Of a stretch of 64,000 nt of DNA, positions 57,895 to 64,000 are shown piece by piece. The stretch is from NCBI RefSeq assembly GCF_009498235.1, contig NZ_CP044205.1:2481389-2545388 (forward strand), read 5' to 3'. This DNA is from Candidatus Methylospira mobilis (GTDB lineage: Bacteria; Pseudomonadota; Gammaproteobacteria; Methylococcales; Methylococcaceae). Numbering within the stretch: position 1 is the stretch's first letter; each line of letters opens with the position of its first letter. The notes beneath the pieces are model-generated. The model was not told the DNA's origin. It saw nothing but the letters and a program-made list of their open reading frames with translations, and searched no databases. The position numbers and the translations under genes were made by a program.

Positions 57895-59212
57895 GCGGCT
57901 TTTCCGTACCGGGACCCACCAGTACGGTTTGCAACGCATCCGGCTTGATTCTGGCTTTGAAGGCCTTTTTGATATCGGCAACCGTGACCGCTTCGACCTT
58001 CCCGATAAAGGTATCCAGATAATCGAGCGGCAAGCCGTAATAAGCAATCGCGGCGACTTGCTCTATCAGTTTCTGATTGCTGTCGATACGTAAAGGGAAG
58101 CCGCCGGTGATGTTTTTGCGTGAGTCCTGCAACTCCTGCTCGGACGGCCCTTTTTCGATAAATTCACGCACGGTTTGCATCATCACGCCCAACGCGGCAT
58201 CGGTCTGATCATTCCGCGTCTGCAGGCTCATCAGAAACGGACCCTCGACCCGGAACGGATAGAGATAACTGGAAGCGCTGTATGCCAGACCGCGTTTCTC
58301 GCGTACTTCTTCGAATATACGCGATACCATGCCGCTGCCGCCGAGAATATGGTTGCCGACATAAAGGGGGAAGTAATCGGGGTCCCCTACCCTGAGCACG
58401 GGCAGACCCGACAACACATGCGTCTGCTGTGATGGAAACGGCTTTTTGACGATGTTTGCCGCTGCCGGAGCATTAACCGGCGGCAGCGGAGGCGCGGCTT
58501 CACCGGACGGCAACCCGCCAAGCAGATTTCCTGCAACGGTTTCCGCCTGCTGGCGGCTGACATCGCCAGCCAGTACGATGATCGCATTGCGCGCCGTGTA
58601 ATAGCGTTGATAAAACGCAAGCAAATCGTCTCGCGTCAGTTTCTCTACCGTGTCGGGATTTCCCTCCTTCGGGTGCGCATAAGGATGATCGCCGTACAGC
58701 GCCGAAAAAAGCGCAAGCGCAGCCAGATCGGCAGGCGATTCGTCACGCTGCCGCAACGCAACCAGCAGATTATTCCTTTCCCGGTCAAAATCCTTTTGAT
58801 TGAACAGCGGATGCGTCAACACCTCGCGTGCGGTATCCAGCGCGGTTGCCAGCAATTTTTCCTGGGTCAGGGTACGCAACGATACCCAGGCCGAGTCGCG
58901 CGTTACGCCGCTGCCCAAATGCGCGCCCACGCCTTCCAAACGCTGGGCTATGGCGTCCGCATCCCATGAACCGGCGCCGGTATCGAGCAACCCCGATGTC
59001 ATCATCGCCTGTCCGTACCGGGCCTCGTCGCGCGCGCTGCCTGCATCGAATACCACGCGCACGTCCAGCATCGGCAAGCCTTCGGTCGGTACGAAATAGG
59101 CGCGCGCGCCGTTTTGCAAGACCCAGGTTTGAATTTTCGGCGTGGCCTCCACTACGGAAGCCCAGCACAGCATCAGAAAAATCAGACCTCGCATCATTGT
59201 CTTAACGTACAT
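57884..59212 (-). CDS. M16-family peptidase-like protein lacking the HxxEH zinc site
   Basis: A 442-residue exported protein (signal peptide GLIFLMLCWASVVEA). The M16 fold is clear, but the position of HxxEH is occupied by QAMMTSGLLDTGAG, so it is the non-catalytic partner subunit. It pairs with the catalytic subunit encoded directly upstream (11-base overlap). Such heterodimers resemble bacterial PqqL/mitochondrial processing peptidase pairs. An internal ATG at 59197 is an alternative start. Confidence 0.92.
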   Translation of the reverse strand: MYVKTMMRGLIFLMLCWASVVEATPKIQTWVLQNGARAYFVPTEGLPMLDVRVVFDAGSARDEARYGQAMMTSGLLDTGAGSWDADAIAQRLEGVGAHLGSGVTRDSAWVSLRTLTQEKLLATALDTAREVLTHPLFNQKDFDRERNNLLVALRQRDESPADLAALALFSALYGDHPYAHPKEGNPDTVEKLTRDDLLAFYQRYYTARNAIIVLAGDVSRQQAETVAGNLLGGLPSGEAAPPLPPVNAPAAANIVKKPFPSQQTHVLSGLPVLRVGDPDYFPLYVGNHILGGSGMVSRIFEEVREKRGLAYSASSYLYPFRVEGPFLMSLQTRNDQTDAALGVMMQTVREFIEKGPSEQELQDSRKNITGGFPLRIDSNQKLIEQVAAIAYYGLPLDYLDTFIGKVEAVTVADIKKAFKARIKPDALQTVLVGPGTEKPHEK

Positions 59213-60587
59213 GCTGGCCTCCCAGCGGCGCGCTGTCTTCCGGCGCGGCGCTACCTTCGGGTATAGGCAAAGGTTCGAGGTAGCCTACGCTGAGCCGATC
59301 CGGGATCAGGTATTTTTTGGCAACCTGCCGGATCTGATCCGCAGTCACCGCGTTGACTTTATCGACATACTGATCTATCACCTGCCACCCCAAACCCACG
59401 GTTTCCGCCACACCCAACTGCATGGCCTGATAAAAAATCGAATCGCGCTCGAACACCTTGCCCGCCAGCACCTGGGCTTTCACCCGATCCAGCTCTTCCT
59501 GGGAGACAGGCGTTTCCTGCAATTGCCTGACTTCCTCCAGCAGCGCTTTTTCGAGCTCCGGCAGGGATTTTCCTTCCGCCGCCGTACCCTCCAGGCTAAA
59601 CAGCGAAGGCAGCCGCGAATACGGATCATAACCGGCGCTTACCGACGACGCCAATTGCCGTCCGCGAACCAGATGCGTGGCAAGACGCGCGCTATTGCCG
59701 CCGTCCAGTATTCCGGCCAGCACTTCCATGGCGTAAGGCTCCCACGCTTCGCTGGCCCCCTTTAACACAGGCACCTTGTATCCCATCACCAGGAACGGCA
59801 GTTTGGCCGGCACCTTCACCGTGATACGGCGCTCGCCCAATTGCTCCACTTCGCCCTGCGGTTTCGCAGGCAACAGCTTCGACGGCTTCAGCGCGCCGAA
59901 ATACTTCTTCGCCAGTGCAAACACCGCCCTGGGTTCGACATCGCCGACCACCACCAGCGTCGCGTTGTTCGGCGCATACCATTGTTTGTACCAGCCGCTC
60001 AGATCGTCCAGAGCCAGACCGCCAATATCGTCAGGCCAGCCGATCACCGGATTGTGATAAGGGCTGTTGAAATACGCCAGCGCGTCGAAATGTTCCGCCA
60101 GACGCGCGCGCGGCTGATCGTCGGTGCGCATGCGGCGCTCTTCGAGTACTACCTGGTGTTCCTTGGCGTACTCTTCCGGCAGCAAGCGCAGATTGCGCAT
60201 GCGATCCGCCTCCAGTTCGAAACTGATGGCAAGACGCGATCGTTCCAGCGTTTGAAAATACGCGGTATAGTCCTGACCGGTAAAAGCATTTTCACTGCCG
60301 CCATTAACTGAGATAATGCGTGAAAACTCGCCGGGCGGATGTTTTTGCGTACCCTTGAACATCATGTGTTCCAGCATGTGCGATACGCCGGTGACGCCGC
60401 CGTACTCGTAGCTGGCTCCGACCTTGTACCAGACCTGGGACACCACGACCGGCGAACGGTGATCTTCCTGCACCACGATTTTGAGGCCGTTGCCCAGCAC
60501 GGTCTCCGCAACGGGCGCTGCTACCGCCCCGGCATCGAAAGATAAGACCAGAGAGACAAACCAATATAAACTTCGAGGCTTGAACAT
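59202..60587 (-). CDS. M16-family zinc peptidase (catalytic subunit)
   Basis: A 461-residue periplasmic peptidase with signal peptide (SLYWFVSLVLSFDAGAVA). The inverted zinc motif HMLEH is at residues 70-74 and the distal glutamate is in KEHQVVLEERRM. It degrades or processes peptides in the periplasm together with the next gene. The gene is divergent from cyoE across a 117-base gap. Confidence 0.95.
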   Translation of the reverse strand: MFKPRSLYWFVSLVLSFDAGAVAAPVAETVLGNGLKIVVQEDHRSPVVVSQVWYKVGASYEYGGVTGVSHMLEHMMFKGTQKHPPGEFSRIISVNGGSENAFTGQDYTAYFQTLERSRLAISFELEADRMRNLRLLPEEYAKEHQVVLEERRMRTDDQPRARLAEHFDALAYFNSPYHNPVIGWPDDIGGLALDDLSGWYKQWYAPNNATLVVVGDVEPRAVFALAKKYFGALKPSKLLPAKPQGEVEQLGERRITVKVPAKLPFLVMGYKVPVLKGASEAWEPYAMEVLAGILDGGNSARLATHLVRGRQLASSVSAGYDPYSRLPSLFSLEGTAAEGKSLPELEKALLEEVRQLQETPVSQEELDRVKAQVLAGKVFERDSIFYQAMQLGVAETVGLGWQVIDQYVDKVNAVTADQIRQVAKKYLIPDRLSVGYLEPLPIPEGSAAPEDSAPLGGQHVR

Positions 60588-60704
60588 AGATAAACCATAT
60601 CCTCTAATAAAATATGCGACTATTCAGCGCCCAGTATGCCATGAAAAGCATCCAACCCAGAAGGGCTGAGTAGTTACACAGGATAACCCAAAACAGACAA
60701 CACC

Positions 60705-61616
60705 ATGACCTACCCTTTGTTAAGCAGGGCATCGAAAGCCCTGAGCTGGAAAACCTACCTCGGCCTGTGCAAGCTGAACGTGGTTGGACATATCGTTTTC
60801 ACCGCGATCATCGGCATGTTTCTGGCGGTGCCCGGCATGCCGCCGATTGCCACGGTCATATGGGCCTCGATCGGCATCGGTCTGGCGGCGGCATCCGCGG
60901 CCGCGCTCAATCACTTTCTCGACCGCAAGGCCGACGCCGAAATGGCGCGAACGCAGAACCGCCCCTTGCCCAAGGGAGATATCAGCTCACGCGAAGCCGT
61001 TGTTTTTGCGTTGGTGCTCGGCGGCCTGGGCATGCTGGTCCTGATTACATTCGTCAACCTGCTCACTGCGGCACTCACTTTCCTGTCGTTGATCGGCTAC
61101 GCGGTTGTTTACACGGTCTATCTCAAACATGCCACGCCGCAGAATATCGTCATCGGCGGCGCGGCGGGCGCGGCGCCGCCTGTATTGGGATGGTGCGCGA
61201 TCACCGGGCAGGTGCATCCGTACGCGCTGCTGCTGTTTCTTTTGATCTACGTCTGGACGCCGCCGCACTTCTGGGCCTACGCCATCGCCAAGCGCGACGA
61301 CTATGCCAAGGTCAACATCCCGATGCTGCCGGTCACGCACGGTATCGAGGTCACGCAATTGCATGTGCTGTTATACACGGTGCTGCTGCTGCTGGTCAGC
61401 CTGCTGCCCTACCTGACCGGGATGAGCGGAGAGATTTATCTGGCAGGCGCAATTATATTAGGAGGGGTATTCCTGTATTTCGCATGGAAACTCAAGCAGG
61501 AAGCCAGCCAGCGCAACGCGATGCGCACCTTCGGCTATTCGCTGGTGTATCTGGTCGGGATTTTCAGCTTTCTGCTGGTGGATCATTATGTGAAGCTGAA
61601 CTCGTTGTGGGAGTGA
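60705..61616 (+). CDS. cyoE: Heme o synthase (protoheme IX farnesyltransferase)
   Basis: A 303-residue UbiA-superfamily prenyltransferase that converts heme b to heme o for haem-copper oxidases. Motifs NHFLDRKADAEMARTQNRP and YVWTPPHFWAYAIAKRDDY are diagnostic for CyoE/CtaB. Nine or so membrane helices. No oxidase genes are adjacent, so it acts in trans. Confidence 0.96.
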   Translation: MTYPLLSRASKALSWKTYLGLCKLNVVGHIVFTAIIGMFLAVPGMPPIATVIWASIGIGLAAASAAALNHFLDRKADAEMARTQNRPLPKGDISSREAVVFALVLGGLGMLVLITFVNLLTAALTFLSLIGYAVVYTVYLKHATPQNIVIGGAAGAAPPVLGWCAITGQVHPYALLLFLLIYVWTPPHFWAYAIAKRDDYAKVNIPMLPVTHGIEVTQLHVLLYTVLLLLVSLLPYLTGMSGEIYLAGAIILGGVFLYFAWKLKQEASQRNAMRTFGYSLVYLVGIFSFLLVDHYVKLNSLWE

Positions 61617-61646
61617 TAAGCGGTGAAGCGATGGGAAGTTTGTCTG
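61617..61646. other. Short spacer after cyoE
   Basis: No terminator-like structure seen before the JetC-like remnant. Confidence 0.4.
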
Positions 61647-62170
61647 TCATGCTGCTATTTTGCCGCCTCGGGATGGTTTCAGCAAACTTGGCGAACGGTT
61701 ACAGCGTTTGTCCTTGTGGACATCAAGACGGCTTTCGGTGTCTTGCTGCGTCAGCAACAGCGCGCGCATCCGTTCGGTTAACGCATGCAGGATATCGGAG
61801 GCGCTTTCCAGCTCGCGTTTTTCCTGTTGCAGCGCGGCAATTTCCATCGCCAGCGGCTGCCAGTCGAGCTCGCGAAAGTCGCCGTACTCTCGGAAAGCCG
61901 GGACAGCGACACCATGCGCAGCTTGAGCGATTTTTGTTCGCCCTGCAATGCGCCGATGCGTACACCGAGTTCGCCCATACGGTTTTCGATCAGGCGCGCA
62001 TGTTTTCCAGCGCCCTGATTTTTCGGCATTGGACCAGCCCAGCACGTAGCGGCTGCGGTCGTCGAGACGGTGGCGGTGGTCTTTTTCGTGGCGTTCGCCG
62101 GGTGCCTTGATTTGACCGTTGCGCATAACCGCGCGGGTTTCGCAGCGGAGGTGACGATACGGGAGGCGCG
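61647..62170 (-). pseudogene. Remnant of a JetC-like (Wadjet) SMC-family ATPase gene
   Basis: Three minus-strand frames must be joined to read the protein: RNGQIKAPGERHEKDHRHR, LDDRSRYVLGWSNAEK, then ENRMGELGVRIGALQGEQKS, then DFRELDWQPLAMEIAALQQE and ILHALTERMRALL. The GERHEKD-HR-RYVLGW block and the following coiled coil are, from memory, those of COG4913/JetC proteins of the Wadjet anti-plasmid system. At least three single-base shifts are needed and both ends are missing. No jetA, jetB or jetD is nearby. The identification should be confirmed by a database search. Confidence 0.55.
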
Positions 62171-62415
62171 CTGTTATCCCATGCCTTCTTTGCCTCCCCA
62201 AGTACAAAGCACTGCCATGCCTGGAGATTCTGTCTATTCCTCAGTTTGAAGTGAAACAGGTCGTTTCCTGATCAGAAATTCAAATGACTGCATTAAGGAG
62301 TATCGATAATGACAATATGCTTGACAAAGCGATGCGTAACTGTTTTCGGGCGCAGGTTTTTGTATCGTTGAAATTCGGACCGCGATTAGCAGGCAGACGG
62401 CAAGCTCACCGAAGT
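62171..62415. other. Non-coding gap
   Basis: About 245 bases between the JetC-like remnant and the amidase; no gene or clear signal. Confidence 0.5.
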
Positions 62416-63672
62416 TCAGGGCTGCAACGCCGCCAGCACCGCCGAAGATGAACTGCCGCCGCTATCGGCCGTCATGCCCTGACTCTCTTTATTGCGTCCG
62501 AAATAACTGCGTATGCCCTCGAATATCGAGCTTGCAATGCGGATCTGATAGCGTTCATCAATCAGATTTTTCTCGTCCGCGGGATTGGAGATAAATGCCG
62601 TTTCCACCAGTACCGACGGCATATCCGGCGATTTCAGTACCACAAAACCCGCTTTTTGTATGTCGTGATGGTGCAGTCCGTGCTTTTTTTCAAGCGCGCG
62701 CAGTATGCGCCGCGCCGCGCGGTCGCTGGATTTCATCGCAGCCGACTGGGAAAGATCGAGCAAAACCGAAGCCAGCAGCTTGTTTTTGTCGCGCAATTTG
62801 ACGCCGCCGACCAGATCGGCGGCATTTTCACGGTCGGCCAGCCACTTTGCCGCCACGCTGCTCGCGCCGTGTTCCGACAGGGTAAATACCGAAGACCCCC
62901 TGACATCGTCATGAATATAAGCATCGGCATGCAGGGAAACGAACAAATCGGCATGGGCGTTGCGCGCGATTTCGGCACGATGCGCCAGGTCGATAAACGC
63001 ATCGCCCTTGCGCACCATGACCGCCTTCATATTCGGCTCGGCGTTGATCAAAGTCGACAGTTTCTTTGCAATCGACAATACCACGTCCTTTTCGCGTATG
63101 CCGGCGCTGCCGATCGCGCCGGTGTCCTTGCCGCCATGCCCGGCGTCTATCGCCACCACCCACTGCGGCCTGGTTTTGCTGTCGTACTTGACGGTGTCGG
63201 CCATGGCGGGCGGCGTAGCCGATTTTGCGGATTTATTTTTGTTTTTATCGGCCGCTGCCGGGACAGCGGCAACGGCGGCGGACTCTTCCATGGGCCTCAA
63301 ACGTACCCGGACTTGTTTACCCTGCCCGCTGCTAGATAAGCGGTAACGGTCGCCGCGCGCAGGCGCCAGAGCCAGTTTGAGTCCGAGCTTGTCGCTACCG
63401 TTATGCAGGCGTATGGCCTTCACCGGCGCAATCGCGCGCGGCGTCTGATAGGACTGCGCCAGTTGCGCATGCGGAATATCTATGCGCACCGCGTCGCCGT
63501 TGGAGGTCACGCCAACCTGCGCCGCAACCGGGATATCGAACTGCAGCGTTGCCGATACGACGCCGTTGGCGTTTACGTCCAGCGTCATTTTCTCCAGCCG
63601 AGGCGACGCGGCTGCGTTTGCAGCGGCGCACAATCCCGGCCAAAGCAGAAAAATGACAATCAGACGTAACAT
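62416..63672 (-). CDS. Periplasmic N-acetylmuramoyl-L-alanine amidase (AmiB/AmiC type)
   Basis: A 418-residue cell-division amidase that cleaves the peptide from peptidoglycan during daughter-cell separation. Signal peptide (residues 1-21), AMIN domain (about 25-128), a Lys/Ala-rich linker, and an Amidase_3 domain (about 170-395). Zinc ligands are His179 (DAGHGG), Glu194 and His248 (SLHAD); catalytic Glu357 is in VLVETAFISNP. No LysM domain is present, so it is closer to AmiC than to AmiB. Confidence 0.95.
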   Translation of the reverse strand: MLRLIVIFLLWPGLCAAANAAASPRLEKMTLDVNANGVVSATLQFDIPVAAQVGVTSNGDAVRIDIPHAQLAQSYQTPRAIAPVKAIRLHNGSDKLGLKLALAPARGDRYRLSSSGQGKQVRVRLRPMEESAAVAAVPAAADKNKNKSAKSATPPAMADTVKYDSKTRPQWVVAIDAGHGGKDTGAIGSAGIREKDVVLSIAKKLSTLINAEPNMKAVMVRKGDAFIDLAHRAEIARNAHADLFVSLHADAYIHDDVRGSSVFTLSEHGASSVAAKWLADRENAADLVGGVKLRDKNKLLASVLLDLSQSAAMKSSDRAARRILRALEKKHGLHHHDIQKAGFVVLKSPDMPSVLVETAFISNPADEKNLIDERYQIRIASSIFEGIRSYFGRNKESQGMTADSGGSSSSAVLAALQP

Positions 63673-64000
63673 TCGACCCCAAAATATAGTCAGAAAGACG
63701 GAAAATACGACAAACGCCGACTCGGAATACTCCTATGATATATACTATCAAAAAAAACCGGGCCGGAAAACAGCAAATGTTCGTTATTTTATGATAGAGT
63801 ACAAATTAGGTTCGGTAATTGTTCAGCCTAGCCGCCGGAGAGAAAGTGAGGTGAGTCAGGCGAGTGCTTTCAGGGAAGGACTTGCAGCGTGGCAATAACA
63901 CTGACACGCTTCCGGGTGTCTCGACTGGCTTGCCTCACTTCCGACTACACCGGTCTCGCTAAAAACCCAAGCTGAATAGTTACATTAGTTCTTTGATTCC
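63673..64000. other. Non-coding window end
   Basis: About 330 bases with no supported gene. An inverted repeat AAGTGAGG...CCTCACTT (63845-63852 and 63935-63942) is visible; its role is unknown. Confidence 0.5.

Noticed and set aside
60767..62110. 447-residue plus-strand frame overlapping cyoE
   Set aside because: Wrong-frame reading of cyoE continuing into the JetC-like remnant; no coherent protein.

Overview
This 64-kb window is a moderately GC-rich bacterial chromosome segment. It suggests a gammaproteobacterium, possibly a methanotroph-like Methylococcales; this is inferred from gene content and order (complete nqrABCDEF, rpoZ-spoT-ridA-recG, ubiC-ubiA, M16-M16-rsmD-coaD-ferredoxin, UPF0182, soxY/soxZ) and not from a marker gene. 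There are no rRNA genes, one tRNA and no CRISPR array. Most of the window is housekeeping sequence, interrupted by a roughly 12-kb accessory island and by several insertion-sequence scars.

1-20.3 kb: the 3' end of a CheA-receiver hybrid kinase and a receiver-PP2C phosphatase; uvrB; an aspartate-type aminotransferase; an IS3 scar; an AMP-ligase/carotenoid-desaturase-like pair; soxY and soxZ placed divergently instead of in one operon; prfC; a truncated AlpA-like regulator cut by a damaged IS3 element; ppx; an ABC exporter of the YadG/YadH type; a UPF0182 membrane protein; and thiO, whose stop codon lies inside the adjoining tRNA-Thr(CGT).

20.4-32.7 kb: a composite island next to tRNA-Thr. Its first part is satellite-phage-like (DUF5681 protein, a small gene carrying three copies of a palindrome, a membrane-anchored Mrr-like nuclease, DUF3987 and CHC2 replication proteins, an AlpA regulator, a DUF433-DUF4160-DUF2442 set and an N-terminally reduced integrase). 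An IS91-family element with its own frameshifted tyrosine recombinase follows. After that come two integron gene cassettes with attC sites but no integron integrase in the window (a CALIN-like cluster). Cassette boundaries can be read directly: each cassette's two core sites are exact complements.

32.7-48 kb, nearly all on the minus strand: nqrA-F with a good terminator, ubiC-ubiA, recG, ridA, spoT, rpoZ, pgk and a thioredoxin-fold protein. 48.1-53.5 kb holds one 1813-residue protein: a STAND-type NTPase followed by two arrays of ten 42-residue TPRs separated by six 37-residue acidic repeats. A degenerate IS3 copy lies just downstream, after a coding fragment.

55-64 kb: a DUF6156-like protein, a BASS-family transporter, ferredoxin, coaD, rsmD, two M16 peptidases, cyoE, the multiply frameshifted remnant of a JetC-like (Wadjet) gene, and a periplasmic amidase of the AmiB/AmiC type.
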